Shown: piece after piece, positions 28,662-39,337 of the stretch
How positions within the stretch are numbered: the first letter of the stretch is position 1
How the letters are laid out: each line of letters begins with the position of its first letter
Origin: Antribacter gilvus
GTDB lineage: Bacteria > Actinomycetota > Actinomycetes > Actinomycetales > Cellulomonadaceae
DNA length: 64,000 nucleotides
Assembly (NCBI RefSeq): GCF_003946865.1
Contig: NZ_QXTH01000006.1
Span: forward strand, 248,001 to 312,000
Direction: 5' to 3'
Translations under genes and position numbers: made by a program
Notes under the pieces: model-generated
The model's database searches: none
The model's input: only the letters and a program-made list of their open reading frames with translations
What the model was told of the DNA's origin: nothing

Positions 28662-29531
28662 TCAGGCGTCCTCGCGCCGGCGTTCCCGGAGCCGGCGGCT
28701 CCGCATCCCGACGGCCCGTATCCCGAGGCCGAGCGCCGCCAGGACGACCAGCAGCACGACGAGCCCCGCCGGTCCGATCCACTCCACGGCCCCGGCCAGG
28801 GACCGCTGGACCTGTCCCGCCGCCTCGACGACCGGGTCCGCCCCCGCTCCCCCGTGGAGCACCCGCAGCTCCCAGGCGCCGTACCAGGCCACGTACGCGC
28901 CGGCCACCAGGAGCAGCGCTCCCCCGACCCGCGGGAGCCAGCGGCCCGCGCTCCGGGCGCGCGCCACCCAGGCGTTCCCCGCGAGCGCGATACCGACGGC
29001 GGCGCAGCCCACCAGCAGACCCATCCCTGCGGCGTACGCCGCGAACAGCGCGATGCCCTCCCCCACCGACCCGGAGCGGAACGCGGTGACGACGACGGCG
29101 AGGAAGGGGGCGATCGTGCAGCCCAGCGACGCGATCGCGTAGGAGGCGCCGAAGGCGGCCGTCGAGGCGAGCGACCCGGTGACCGGGCGCGCCGGGCCGC
29201 GACCGAGGCGGAGACCCGGCAGCTCCCGCCCCGCGACGACCCAGCCGCCCGCCAGGACGAGCGCCACGCCGAGCACGACGGTGAACGCGGGGAGGTACTG
29301 CTGGACCGCGCTCGCCACGGGGGCGACGACGAGCCCGAAGACCGCGAACACCGCCACGAACCCGGCGGTGAGCGCCGCCGTCGAGCGCAGGGCCCGGCCG
29401 ACGGCGGAGCGCCGGTCGCCGGGTCCGTCGAGCACCATCAGCGAGAGGTAGGCGGGCAGCAGCGCGAACCCGCACGGGTTCGCCGCGGCCACCAGCCCGG
29501 CGCCGAGGGCGAGGGCGAGATCCTGGGACAC
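28662..29531 (-). CDS. CcdA-like cytochrome c biogenesis/thiol transport membrane protein
   Basis: 289 residues with seven or so membrane helices. The DsbD-transmembrane/CcdA signatures are the N-terminal AAANPCGFALLPAYL and the mid-protein ASLGCTIAPFLAVV, whose two Cys form the redox pair moving electrons across the membrane. GTG start 12 bases after the stop of the TlpA-like lipoprotein gene, so the two form one thiol-redox unit. Confidence 0.92.
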   Translation of the reverse strand: MSQDLALALGAGLVAAANPCGFALLPAYLSLMVLDGPGDRRSAVGRALRSTAALTAGFVAVFAVFGLVVAPVASAVQQYLPAFTVVLGVALVLAGGWVVAGRELPGLRLGRGPARPVTGSLASTAAFGASYAIASLGCTIAPFLAVVVTAFRSGSVGEGIALFAAYAAGMGLLVGCAAVGIALAGNAWVARARSAGRWLPRVGGALLLVAGAYVAWYGAWELRVLHGGAGADPVVEAAGQVQRSLAGAVEWIGPAGLVVLLVVLAALGLGIRAVGMRSRRLRERRREDA

Positions 29532-29543
29532 GGTCAGGCCCCG

Positions 29544-30128
29544 TCAGCCGGCGAGGTCGGCGACCAGCGCGGAGATGTCGCCGTCGGACAGGTAGCCCTC
29601 GGAGACGACCTCGCCGTGGGCGTCCAGGACCGTGTAGGTGCTCTGCTGGGTGACGCCGAAGTGCCGCCAGACCGAGCCCTCGTCGTCGACGAGGTGGACC
29701 ACGTGCGGGATGTCGCCCGCCAGGTCGAGGATCGCGTCCTCCCCGTCGAGGCCGCCGACGGCGACGACGGCCACCTCGCCGTCGAACTCCTCGGCCAGGG
29801 CCGTGACGGTGGGTATCTGGGACCGGCAGGTGGGGCACCACGGCGCCCAGAACCACAGCACGGCGGGGTTGCCCACCAGCTCCTCGCCGGAGAACGTGGC
29901 GCCGTCCGGCGTGGTGCCCGTGAAGGCGTAGACCTCGGGGACGGGTCCTGCCCCTTCCGGGGTGGGACCGGGCGCCTCGCTCGACGAGGCCGCGCCCTCG
30001 GCGGCCTCGCTCGAGGCGGCCGCCGAGGGCGAGGCGCCGGGTCCCGGACCCGCGCCGGGTTCGGGGCTGCCGGCGCACCCGCCGAGGAGGAGTGCGAGCA
30101 GGATCAACGGAACAGCCGGTCGTCGCAT
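29544..30128 (-). CDS. TlpA/ResA-like thioredoxin lipoprotein
   Basis: 194 residues. An N-terminal lipobox LLGGC (Cys18) makes it a lipoprotein. A Pro/Ser/Glu-rich linker leads to a thioredoxin fold with WCPTC at about 97-101 and the cis-Pro region QQSTYTVLD. It should face outside the membrane and receive electrons from the CcdA-like partner encoded next. Role in cytochrome c maturation or extracellular disulfide reduction is inferred from the pairing. Confidence 0.92.
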   Translation of the reverse strand: MRRPAVPLILLALLLGGCAGSPEPGAGPGPGASPSAAASSEAAEGAASSSEAPGPTPEGAGPVPEVYAFTGTTPDGATFSGEELVGNPAVLWFWAPWCPTCRSQIPTVTALAEEFDGEVAVVAVGGLDGEDAILDLAGDIPHVVHLVDDEGSVWRHFGVTQQSTYTVLDAHGEVVSEGYLSDGDISALVADLAG

Positions 30129-30175
30129 GTACCCAGTCTCGTCCCGAACCCGGCAGGCCGGACCTTACGGGTGCC

Positions 30176-30643
30176 TTACGCCAGCTCGACGATCACTTCC
30201 ACCTCGACCGGCGCGTCGAGCGGGAGGGCCGAGACGCCCACGGCGCTGCGGGCATGGACGCCCGCGTCGCCGAAGATCTCGCCCAGGACGTTGCTGGCGC
30301 CGTTGATGACGGCCGGCTGCCCGGTGAACGACGGGTCGCTCGCGACGAAACCGACGACCTTGACGATGCGGGCGACCGCGTCCAGGCTGCCCGTCACGGA
30401 GCGGACCGCGGCGAGGGCGTTCAGCGCGCAGGTCCGGGCATAGGCGGCGGCGTCCTCGGGGGACACCAGACCGTCGCCCAGGCCCACCTTGCCGGCCTCC
30501 GGCAGGGCGCCGTCGACGAACGGCAGCTGGCCTGAGGTGAAGATCAGGTTTCCCGAGCGCACCGCCGGGACGTAGGCCGCGACCGGCGCGGCAACCTCGG
30601 GCAGGGTGATGCCCAGCTCGGCGAGACGTGCCTCGTGGCCCAT
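30176..30643 (-). CDS. RidA family enamine/imine deaminase
   Basis: 155 residues of the YjgF/YER057c/UK114 family, of the larger actinobacterial subtype (GVHARSAVGVSALPLDAPVEVEV at the C-terminus). Canonical RidA removes reactive 2-aminoacrylate. The key Arg is present in HARSAVGV. Its ATG lies five bases after the DUF4177 stop, so they are co-transcribed. Confidence 0.92.
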   Translation of the reverse strand: MGHEARLAELGITLPEVAAPVAAYVPAVRSGNLIFTSGQLPFVDGALPEAGKVGLGDGLVSPEDAAAYARTCALNALAAVRSVTGSLDAVARIVKVVGFVASDPSFTGQPAVINGASNVLGEIFGDAGVHARSAVGVSALPLDAPVEVEVIVELA

Positions 30644-30648
30644 CCCGG

Positions 30649-30816
30649 TCAGCCCTGACCGCCGGTCGGGCGCTTCAGGTAGGCGACGAGGCCGGTGCCG
30701 TCGGGTCCGGGGACCACCTGGACGAGCTCCCAGCCGTCAGCGCCCCACTGGTCGAGGATCGCCTTCGTGTTGTGGATGAGGAGGGGGATCGTCGCGTACT
30801 CCCACGTAGTTGCCAT
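30649..30816 (-). CDS. DUF4177 small protein
   Basis: 55 residues, MATTWEYATIPLLIHNTKA then QWGADGWELVQVV, the standard DUF4177 pattern. Function unknown. The ATG follows a TAGCAT box (30824-30829) by 7 bases, so the mRNA is probably leaderless and this is the first gene of the DUF4177-RidA unit. Confidence 0.88.
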   Translation of the reverse strand: MATTWEYATIPLLIHNTKAILDQWGADGWELVQVVPGPDGTGLVAYLKRPTGGQG

Positions 30817-30823
30817 GTGCCCG

Positions 30824-30829
30824 ATGCTA
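30824..30829 (-). promoter_or_regulatory. -10 box of the DUF4177 leaderless promoter
   Basis: TAGCAT on the minus strand, 7 bases before the ATG at 30816. The divergent pbp promoter is about 75 bp away. Confidence 0.5.
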
Positions 30830-30900
30830 GCCCGCGATCCCCCACAGGACCTGCACAGGCCCAGGGGCTGCTCACGGCGCACCCGTCGGGCCGAAACCCT

Positions 30901-30906
30901 TAACCT
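30901..30906 (+). promoter_or_regulatory. -10 box of the penicillin-binding protein gene
   Basis: TAACCT, 6 bases before the ATG at 30913, implying a leaderless transcript. Confidence 0.5.
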
Positions 30907-30912
30907 AGGCAC

Positions 30913-33279
30913 ATGGCCAACCCCCGCGAGCCACGTCGGATCACACGCACGCTTCCCGCCACGCAGCTGATCGCGCTGCTGCTGGCGTTCGTCCTCACGG
31001 CGGCCGCGGGCGGTGTCCTCGCCGCCGGTCTGGTGATCCCGCTCGCGGCGGGCGCCGACGCCGCGACGGACACCGCGGTGAAGCTGTTCGACGAGGTCCC
31101 GGACGAGCTGGTGCGCGCACCGCTGTCGGAGCAGTCCCGTGTCTACGCGAGCGACGGCACCACCCTGCTCGCCACGTTCTACTCGCAGAACCGCATCGTG
31201 GTGCCCCTCGACCAGGTGTCGCAGGCCATGAAGGACGCGGCCATCGCCATCGAGGACCGCCGCTTCTACGAGCACGGCGGCGTGGACCCTGAGGGCATCA
31301 TGCGTGCGGCGGCCAAGAACCTCGGCGGCAGCGAGGCGACGCAGGGCGCGTCGACGCTGACGCAGCAGTACGTGAAGAACGTCCTCATCGAGGAGGCCGA
31401 CAAGGCCGGGGACGACTTCGGCGTGATGAAGGCGCGCGAGGACTCGCTCGAGCGCAAGATGCGGGAGGCCAAGCTGGCGATCGCGCTCGAGAAGACGACG
31501 CCGAAGGACCAGATCCTCGAGGGCTACCTCAACATCGCTCAGTTCGGCGTCAACCTGTACGGCGTCGAGACCGCGGCCCGCTACTACTTCAGCAAGCACG
31601 CGTCCGAGCTCTCCCAGCTCGAGGCGGCGACGATCGCGGGCATCACCAAGGCGCCCACGCAGTTCGACCCGCTGACGAACCCGGAGAAGGCCCAGGAGCG
31701 GCGCAACCTCGTGCTGTACGCGATGTACACGGAGGGCTACATCTCCACCCGCGAGGAGTACGAGGCCCTCATCGCGACGCCGATCGCCGACACCCTCAAG
31801 GTGACGCCGGTCGACCTCGGCTGCCAGTCCGCAGGCGGGTCCGCGTTCTTCTGCGAGTACGTCATCAAGGAGATCATCCTCAGCCCCGAGTTCGGGGAGA
31901 CTCCGGCCGACCGGCAGGCGCTGCTCTACCGCGGCGGTCTCGACATCATCACCACGCTCGACATCACCAAGCAGGTGGCGGCAGAGGCGGCGGTGAGCAG
32001 TGCCGTACCGGCGGGCGACGCGAGCCAGCTGGAGGCGGCCATCGCGTCGGTGGAACCGGGCACGGGGAAGATCCTGGCCATGGCCCAGAACGTTCCGTTC
32101 GACGCCAACAAGGAACCTGCCCCTCGGACCACCGCCATCAACTACGCCGCTGACGCGGCCCACGGCGGCTCGCACGGCTTCCAGGTGGGCTCGAACTTCA
32201 AGCCGTTCGTCCTGGCGGAGTGGCTCCGCTCGGGTCACCGGCTGTACGACACCGTCAACGCGAGCAAGGTCGAGCGGTTCCCACAGGACTTCAACGCGCC
32301 GTGCGCACGGCTGTATGACAGAAAGGCCTGGGCGCCGGCCAACTCCGACGGCAACGGCGGCGGCACCATGTCGGCGCTGGAGGCAACGTACAAGTCCGTC
32401 AACACCGCCTACGCAAGCATGGGGTTCCAGCTGAACCTGTGCGACCTACGGCAGACCGCCTGGCATGTGGGGTTCCGGCCCACGGACTCCCAGGGTGGAA
32501 CGGTGTACGACGCCACCGTCGAGAACATCGACGTGCAGGCGCCCATGATCATCGGCACGCAGGAGTCCTCGCCGCTGTTCCAGGCCGCGGCCTACGCCAC
32601 GATCGCCAGCGGCGGCACCCACTGCGAGCCGGTCGCGATCCTGAAGGTGACGAACACCGACGGCAAGGAGCTCCCGGTCCCCTCGGCGAACTGCAACCCG
32701 AACGCCCTGGCGGGGAACATCGCCAACACCATGACGTTCGCGATGCAGAACGTGTTCACCAAGGGCACCGCGATCGGCAAGGGTCCCGAGGGTGGACGGC
32801 CCGCGGCCGGCAAGACCGGCACCACCCAGCTGTCGTCGCACACCTGGTTCACGGGCTACACGGCCCAGCTGTCGACGTCCGTGTGGGTGGGCGACGTCGA
32901 GGGCTCCATCGAGCACAAGAACATGACCGTCAACGGCAAGTACTGGCGTGGCTACCTGTACGGCAGCTACGTCGCCGCGCCGATCTGGCAGCAGTACACC
33001 AACGCCGCGAGCGTAGGCATGCCGCACGTCGGCTTCGGACCGCCCGACCCGAATCTGGTCGGCGCGCCGAAGCCCCCGCCTCCGCCGCCCGCACCGACAC
33101 CCGGCGGTCCCGGCCCTGGTGGCGGCGACGGTGGTGGCGGTGGCGGTAACGGCGGTGGTGACGGCGGTGGCGGCGGCGATGACGGCGGTGACGGCGGCGG
33201 TGTCGTCATCCTCCCGCCCCCCGGTGGCAACGGCAGCCCGCTCCCGCCCCCTGGCGGCGGCAACGGCGGCCGGCCCTGA
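30913..33279 (+). CDS. Class A penicillin-binding protein (transglycosylase/transpeptidase)
   Basis: 788 residues. One N-terminal membrane anchor (about 18-45), a GT51 transglycosylase with catalytic Glu114 in EDRRFYEHGG and QGASTLTQQ, then a transpeptidase domain with SNFK (Ser427-Lys430), SVN (495-497) and KTG (634-636). The last 80 residues are a Pro- and Gly-rich tail (PPPPPPAPT and GGGDGGGGG) typical of actinobacterial PonA proteins. It builds and cross-links peptidoglycan. The metallophosphoesterase gene follows 5 bases later. Confidence 0.96.
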   Translation: MANPREPRRITRTLPATQLIALLLAFVLTAAAGGVLAAGLVIPLAAGADAATDTAVKLFDEVPDELVRAPLSEQSRVYASDGTTLLATFYSQNRIVVPLDQVSQAMKDAAIAIEDRRFYEHGGVDPEGIMRAAAKNLGGSEATQGASTLTQQYVKNVLIEEADKAGDDFGVMKAREDSLERKMREAKLAIALEKTTPKDQILEGYLNIAQFGVNLYGVETAARYYFSKHASELSQLEAATIAGITKAPTQFDPLTNPEKAQERRNLVLYAMYTEGYISTREEYEALIATPIADTLKVTPVDLGCQSAGGSAFFCEYVIKEIILSPEFGETPADRQALLYRGGLDIITTLDITKQVAAEAAVSSAVPAGDASQLEAAIASVEPGTGKILAMAQNVPFDANKEPAPRTTAINYAADAAHGGSHGFQVGSNFKPFVLAEWLRSGHRLYDTVNASKVERFPQDFNAPCARLYDRKAWAPANSDGNGGGTMSALEATYKSVNTAYASMGFQLNLCDLRQTAWHVGFRPTDSQGGTVYDATVENIDVQAPMIIGTQESSPLFQAAAYATIASGGTHCEPVAILKVTNTDGKELPVPSANCNPNALAGNIANTMTFAMQNVFTKGTAIGKGPEGGRPAAGKTGTTQLSSHTWFTGYTAQLSTSVWVGDVEGSIEHKNMTVNGKYWRGYLYGSYVAAPIWQQYTNAASVGMPHVGFGPPDPNLVGAPKPPPPPPAPTPGGPGPGGGDGGGGGGNGGGDGGGGGDDGGDGGGVVILPPPGGNGSPLPPPGGGNGGRP

Positions 33280-33284
33280 ACGGC

Positions 33285-34211
33285 GTGGGGGTCCTGAAGG
33301 CGCTCGGGATCGCCGGCGGCATCGCCGTCGGCGGTCTGGCGTACGCGCACCTGGAGACCAAGCTGTTCACGGTCCGGCGTGCCACGCTCCCGATCCTGCC
33401 CCGCGGTGAGCGCCCGGTCCGGGTGCTGCACATCAGCGACCTGCACCTGACGCCCGGCCAGCGGGCCAAGCAGGCCTGGATCCGGTCCCTGGCCGACCTC
33501 CGTCCCGACGTCGTGGTGAACACCGGCGACAACTTCGGCCACCGGCAGGCCCTCGCCCCGTTGCTCGACGCCCTCGGCCCGCTCCTCGAGGTGCCCGGAG
33601 CCTTCGTGATGGGTTCCAACGACTACTTCGCGCCCCAGTTCAAGAATCCTGCCCGGTACCTCCTCCCGGACGCCCGCGTGGAGCAGGCCGCTCCCGAGGC
33701 GCTGCCCACAGAGGCCCTGGCGACGGCGTTCTCCCGGGCCGGCTGGAAGGACCTGAACAACCGCCGGGACGCCGTCGAGCTCGCGGACGGCAGGCTCATC
33801 GGGTTCGTCGGGATGGACGACCCGCACATCGACCGGGACACCATGCCCGCCCCGGGCCGCGCGCCTGGAGAGGACCGGGCGGTGCTGCGCCTCGGCGTCG
33901 TGCACGCACCGTACGTCCGCGCGCTCGACGCCCTGCGGGAGGACGACGTGGACGCGATCATCGCCGGCCACACGCACGGCGGGCAGCTCCGCGTCCCCTT
34001 CTACGGCGCCCTCGTGACCAACTGCGACGTCGACCGCCGCAGGGCGAGCGGCCTGCACGGCTGGCCGGGCCCCCGACCTGACCGGGACGGGGGCGAGGGC
34101 TCCACCTGGCTGCACGTCTCTGCCGGTGCGGGCACGTCGCCCTACTGGCAGATCCGCTTCGCGTGCCGGCCCGAGGCCACCCTCCTGACCCTCGTGGCGT
34201 CGTCCGTCTGA
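33285..34211 (+). CDS. Metallophosphoesterase
   Basis: 308 residues. Calcineurin-like core with all five metal-binding motifs: HISDLHLTPGQ, VNTGDNFG, GSNDYFAP (GNH-type), and GHTHGGQLR, with an added VVHAPY. The N-terminal hydrophobic stretch (about 4-22) may anchor it. Commonly downstream of the ponA-like gene in actinobacteria, so a role at the cell envelope is likely; the substrate is unknown. GTG start. Confidence 0.92.
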   Translation: MGVLKALGIAGGIAVGGLAYAHLETKLFTVRRATLPILPRGERPVRVLHISDLHLTPGQRAKQAWIRSLADLRPDVVVNTGDNFGHRQALAPLLDALGPLLEVPGAFVMGSNDYFAPQFKNPARYLLPDARVEQAAPEALPTEALATAFSRAGWKDLNNRRDAVELADGRLIGFVGMDDPHIDRDTMPAPGRAPGEDRAVLRLGVVHAPYVRALDALREDDVDAIIAGHTHGGQLRVPFYGALVTNCDVDRRRASGLHGWPGPRPDRDGGEGSTWLHVSAGAGTSPYWQIRFACRPEATLLTLVASSV

Positions 34212-34275
34212 GATCCGCGACGGGCCGTGATCCTGCCCACGGGCTTTCAGTTTCCGTTCCGGTCCGAACGTGGGC

Positions 34276-34281
34276 TATTCT
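34276..34281 (+). promoter_or_regulatory. Possible -10 box for tRNA-Pro
   Basis: TATTCT, 50 bases upstream of the tRNA. A TTTCCG about 19 bases upstream is a weak -35. Confidence 0.35.
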
Positions 34282-34331
34282 GGGCACGCTTCCGCCGCTG
34301 GGTTCAGTCCCTGCCAGCGGGAGTGATCCCT

Positions 34332-34408
<77 letters not shown>

Positions 34409-34411
34409 TGT

Positions 34412-35994
<1,583 letters not shown>

Positions 35995-36094
35995 GGCTCG
36001 CGCACGGCCGTCCTGCGGCGCGACGGGATCCCTGCCCCGGTGCGAAACTGTCCGGGCGGGGTCCCACCCGTCCTGCCGACGCCGAGGAGACCGG

Positions 36095-37336
36095 ATGACC
36101 GCCGACCCGTACGTCCTGCTCGGAGGTGGCCTGGCCACCGCACGCGCCGCCGAGACGCTCCGCAAGGAGGGCTACGACGGCGACCTGGTCGTGGTGACCA
36201 CGGAGGCGCACCGGCCGTACGAGAGACCGCCGCTCTCCAAGGGTTACCTGCGCGGCGACGACGACCGGGAGTCGGTGTTCCCGCTCGACGAGTCCTGGTA
36301 CGCGAACAACGGCGTCGAGATGCGTACCTCGGTCACGGCGGTCGGCCTCGCCCCGGGCGAGCATCGCGTCACGCTGTCCGACGGCGGCGTGCTCACCTAT
36401 GCGAAGCTCCTCCTCGCGACCGGGTCGACGCCGCGGACGCTCGACGTCCCGGGCATGGACCTGTCGGGCGTGCACTACCTCCGGACCCTGGACGATGCCG
36501 ACCGGCTGTCCGGGCGGCTGCTCGACGCCTCGCTCGAGGGAGCAGGCCGGGTGGCGGTCGTGGGCGACGGCTGGATCGGCATGGAGGTGGCGGCGTCCGC
36601 CCGCCAGCTGGGCCTCAACGTGACGGTGATCGGGCGTGGCAGCATCCCGCTCGGTGGCGTCCTGGGGCCGGAGCTCGCCGCGGTCTTCCGCGACCTGCAC
36701 GAGGAGCAGGACGTGCGCCTGGTGTCACGCGCCACGGTGGCGGCGCTCTCGCACACCGACGGCTGGGTCACGGGCGTCGACCTGTCCGACGGGTCGCACG
36801 TCGAGGCCGACGTGGTGGTGGTGGGCGTCGGCGTGGCGCCCAACGTCGGGCTCGCGGAGGCGGGCGGCCTGACGCTGCGGTCGGCCGCCGAGGGAGGCGG
36901 GATCGCCGTGTCCGGGACCCTCGCGACCTCCCATCCCGACGTGTTCGCCGCCGGGGACGTCGCCAGCATCCCGTCGCCCCACTATGGCCGCCCGCTCCGG
37001 GTGGAGCACTGGTCCGCGGCCCAGGAGGGCGGCACGCACGCGGGGCGGACGATGCTCGGTCTTGCCGGGGACTATGACCGCCTGCCCTACTTCTACAGCG
37101 ACCAGTTCGACCTCGGGATGGAGTACGTGGGCTGGGTCGACGTCCCCGGCGGGTACGACGACGTCGTGATCTCCGGGTCGCGGGAGAACCGGGAGCTGGT
37201 GGCGTTCTGGGTGGCCGACGGGCGCGTCGCCGCCGGTATGGCCGTGAACGTCTGGGAGCAGACCGAACGCATCGAGGAACTGATCCGCTCCGGACGGCAG
37301 GTGCCGCGCGACGAGCTCGAAGGATTTACGGCGTAA
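36095..37336 (+). CDS. FAD-dependent ferredoxin/rubredoxin reductase-like oxidoreductase
   Basis: 413 residues of the BphA4/ferredoxin reductase family. FAD site YVLLGGGLATARAAETLR, the NAD-binding VAVVGDGWIGMEVA, the ERPPLSKGYL motif, and the second FAD site VFAAGDVASIPSP are visible, plus a C-terminal reductase domain (FWVADGRVAAGMAVNVW). It should transfer electrons from NADH to a ferredoxin or rubredoxin. No oxygenase or ferredoxin gene is nearby, so the partner is unknown. GAGGAGA precedes the ATG. Confidence 0.92.
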   Translation: MTADPYVLLGGGLATARAAETLRKEGYDGDLVVVTTEAHRPYERPPLSKGYLRGDDDRESVFPLDESWYANNGVEMRTSVTAVGLAPGEHRVTLSDGGVLTYAKLLLATGSTPRTLDVPGMDLSGVHYLRTLDDADRLSGRLLDASLEGAGRVAVVGDGWIGMEVAASARQLGLNVTVIGRGSIPLGGVLGPELAAVFRDLHEEQDVRLVSRATVAALSHTDGWVTGVDLSDGSHVEADVVVVGVGVAPNVGLAEAGGLTLRSAAEGGGIAVSGTLATSHPDVFAAGDVASIPSPHYGRPLRVEHWSAAQEGGTHAGRTMLGLAGDYDRLPYFYSDQFDLGMEYVGWVDVPGGYDDVVISGSRENRELVAFWVADGRVAAGMAVNVWEQTERIEELIRSGRQVPRDELEGFTA

Positions 37337-37360
37337 CGGATCTCTGGCACCATTCGGCGG

Positions 37361-37447
37361 GTGAATCCACGCGCGAGGACTGTCATCACTCTCTTCAGCG
37401 CCCTCGGTGCGCTATACGTTCTCGCCGCGGCGATCACCGTGTTCTGA
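37361..37447 (+). CDS. Possible 28-residue membrane peptide
   Basis: GTG-started short ORF: a basic N-terminus (NPRARTV) and one hydrophobic helix (ALGALYVLAAAITVF). CACCAT lies 7 bases before the GTG, which would suit a leaderless start. Otherwise unsupported; it could be chance in the gap between the reductase and DUF4870 genes. Confidence 0.3.
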   Translation: MNPRARTVITLFSALGALYVLAAAITVF

Positions 37448-37530
37448 GACGTTCCGTTTCCGGCCTGTTCACAAACGCCGGGGTTCTCTACGATTCGATG
37501 CGTTCGTCAGACCAATCTAAGGAGAACCCC

Positions 37531-37887
37531 TTGTCCGAGCCCACGCCGGCTGCAGTGCCCCAGCAGCCGCTCTCCGATGCCGAGGCCAAGCAGTGGGCAG
37601 GTCTGTCCCACCTCCTCGGCGGCATCCTCAGCTTCGTCGCGCCGCTTGTCATCTGGCTCGTTTTCAAGGACCGCAACAACGCGTATCTCAACGCTGAGGC
37701 CAAGAAGGCCCTCAACTGGGGCATCCTCATCGCGATCGTCTACGTCGTGCTGACGATCACCGTGGTCCTTGCCTGGCTGATCTTCGTTCCGTGGATCGTC
37801 GGCCTCATCTACGGCATCATCAACTTCATGGCCGTGAACAACGGCCAGCCGACGAAGTACCTCGTCGAGGTCCAGATCGTGAAGTGA
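37531..37887 (+). CDS. DUF4870 family membrane protein
   Basis: 118 residues: a Pro-rich start, then KQWAGLSHLLGGILSFVAPLVIWLV and two further helices ending in a YLVEVQIVK tail, the DUF4870 pattern. Function unknown. The TTG start is chosen over an ATG 11 codons upstream because AAGGAG lies exactly 6 bases before it and the protein then matches the family length. Confidence 0.88.
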   Translation: MSEPTPAAVPQQPLSDAEAKQWAGLSHLLGGILSFVAPLVIWLVFKDRNNAYLNAEAKKALNWGILIAIVYVVLTITVVLAWLIFVPWIVGLIYGIINFMAVNNGQPTKYLVEVQIVK

Positions 37888-37905
37888 CTCGAACGAGTCC
37901 TGACG

Positions 37906-37937
37906 CGGGGCCGCTCACCGTCCGGTGAGCGGCCCCG
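37906..37937. terminator. Hairpin terminator after the DUF4870 gene
   Basis: 15-bp arms (CGGGGCCGCTCACCG and complement) with a 2-base loop between convergent genes. Confidence 0.8.
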
Positions 37938-37953
37938 TGTCGTTCCGGCCCCG

Positions 37954-39105
37954 TCAGGACTCCAGCGCCCGCCGCTCCCGCACCGCGGCCGCCAGCTCCC
38001 GCAGCAGCACCTCCGTGGTGTCCCAGTCCATGCACTTGTCGGTCACCGACTGGCCGTAGGTGAGCTCCGCGAGCGGCGCAGGATTCTGCGCACCCGCGAC
38101 CAGGAACGACTCCATCATCAGGCCGGTGATCCCCTGCTCCCCCGCGGCGAGGCGCCCGGCGACCTCGCGCACGACGCCCGCCTGCCGCACGTGGTCCTTG
38201 CCCGAGTTGCCGTGCGAGGCGTCGACGATCACCCCGGTCTCGACAGCCCCGCCCAGTCCCGAGGTGCGCGCCACGGCCAGCGCCGCCGCGACGTCGTCGG
38301 CCCCGTAGTTGGGGCCGCTGCGGCCACCCCGCAGGATCACGTGGCAGTCGGGGTTGCCGGCTGTCGCGACCGCGGCGGCCCGGCCCTGCGCGTCCGCGCC
38401 GAAGAACACGTGCTCGCTCGCGGCGGTGACGCAGCCGTCGACGGAGATCTGGACGTCGCCGTCCGTGGCGTTCTTGAAGCCGACGGGCATGGACAGGCCC
38501 GAGGCGAGCTGCCTGTGCACCTGCGACTCCGCGTTACGGGCGCCGATCGCGCCCCAGGTGACCGCGTCCGCGATGTACTGGGGGCTGGTGGGCTCCAGGA
38601 ACTCGCACGCCGCCGGCACGCCCGCGTCCAGCACGCCGAGCAGGACCTCGCGGGCCAGCCGCAGGCCATGGTGCACGTCGTGGCTGCCGTCCAGGTGCGG
38701 GTCGTTGATGAGACCCTTCCACCCCACCGTGGTGCGCGGCTTCTCGAAGTACACGCGCATGACGGTCAGGAGGTCGCCCGCCAGCTCCTGGCCGAGGGCG
38801 GCGAGGCGGCCCGCGTAGTCGAGCGCGGCCTGGGCGTCGTGCACGGAGCACGGGCCGACGATCACGAGCAGCCGGTCGTCGTCGCCCGTGAGCACGTCGC
38901 GCACCTCGCGGCGGGACGTCGTCACGAGGTCGCTCTGCTGGGTGCTCAACGGCATCTCGGCGAGCAGGTCCTGCGGCGCGGGGAGGGCGTCGAGGGCGCG
39001 GATCCGCAGGTCGGACGTACGGGCTCGCAGCTCGCCGCGCTGCCCGGGCGGGGTGCTCGCGGCGGGCTCGGTATCAGCGGGACTGACGGGGGCCGTGGGG
39101 GTCAT
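37954..39105 (-). CDS. 3-deoxy-7-phosphoheptulonate synthase (DAHP synthase, type I)
   Basis: 383 residues of the AroF/AroG/AroH family. First step of aromatic amino acid synthesis from PEP and erythrose 4-phosphate. Landmarks: VIVGPCSVHD, YFEKPRTTVGWKG, RGGRSGPNY and DASHGNSGKDH. ATG 39105 is preferred because AGGAG lies 8 bases before it. The gene is preceded by a leader region with an aromatic-rich peptide and competing hairpins, so expression is probably attenuated by Trp, Tyr and Phe supply. Confidence 0.96.
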   Translation of the reverse strand: MTPTAPVSPADTEPAASTPPGQRGELRARTSDLRIRALDALPAPQDLLAEMPLSTQQSDLVTTSRREVRDVLTGDDDRLLVIVGPCSVHDAQAALDYAGRLAALGQELAGDLLTVMRVYFEKPRTTVGWKGLINDPHLDGSHDVHHGLRLAREVLLGVLDAGVPAACEFLEPTSPQYIADAVTWGAIGARNAESQVHRQLASGLSMPVGFKNATDGDVQISVDGCVTAASEHVFFGADAQGRAAAVATAGNPDCHVILRGGRSGPNYGADDVAAALAVARTSGLGGAVETGVIVDASHGNSGKDHVRQAGVVREVAGRLAAGEQGITGLMMESFLVAGAQNPAPLAELTYGQSVTDKCMDWDTTEVLLRELAAAVRERRALES

Positions 39106-39184
39106 GATCAAGACTCCTGGTGAGGTGACAGCGTGTTCTGGGTACGTGCGGGAAGGTCCCAGACGGCGCCGCTGCCGCCTCGTG

Positions 39185-39236
39185 GTCCGGAGCGGCCCGT
39201 CTGTTCAAGACGAAGGGCCCGGACACTGTGGTGTCC
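39185..39236 (-). promoter_or_regulatory. Attenuator: two mutually exclusive hairpins before DAHP synthase
   Basis: In the transcript, hairpin A pairs GGACAC with GTGTCC (39221-39236, tetraloop). Hairpin B pairs the CCGGAC at 39219-39224 with GTCCGG at 39185-39190, closed inside by GGCC/GGCC and CGTCT/AGACG (39194-39219). They share 39221-39224, so only one can form. This is the arrangement of a ribosome-controlled attenuator. No T-run follows hairpin B. Confidence 0.6.
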
Positions 39237-39265
39237 AAGGCCCAGGTGGCTCCGGTGAAGGTTGG

Positions 39266-39331
39266 TCAGGCTGACGCCCGCCAGGCTCCACCAGGAGCCG
39301 GCGTAAAGCGCCAATACCAACGAATGATCAC
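39266..39331 (-). CDS. Aromatic leader peptide of the DAHP synthase gene
   Basis: 21-codon ORF starting GTG. It begins VIIRWYWRF, giving Trp5, Tyr6, Trp7, Phe9, with another Trp at 17. Three Trp in 21 codons is far above chance. A TACCGT box (39338-39343) 6 bases upstream makes it the first codon of a leaderless RNA. Its stop is 30 bases before hairpin A. Slow translation of the WYW codons would decide which hairpin forms. Corynebacteria have a similar aroR leader before aroF (known for the group; not compared here). Confidence 0.65.
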   Translation of the reverse strand: MIIRWYWRFTPAPGGAWRASA

Positions 39332-39337
39332 GGAGCG

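Noticed and set aside
32440-33150. Plus-strand frame within the penicillin-binding protein gene
   Set aside because: Shifted reading of the same gene, with no start signal.
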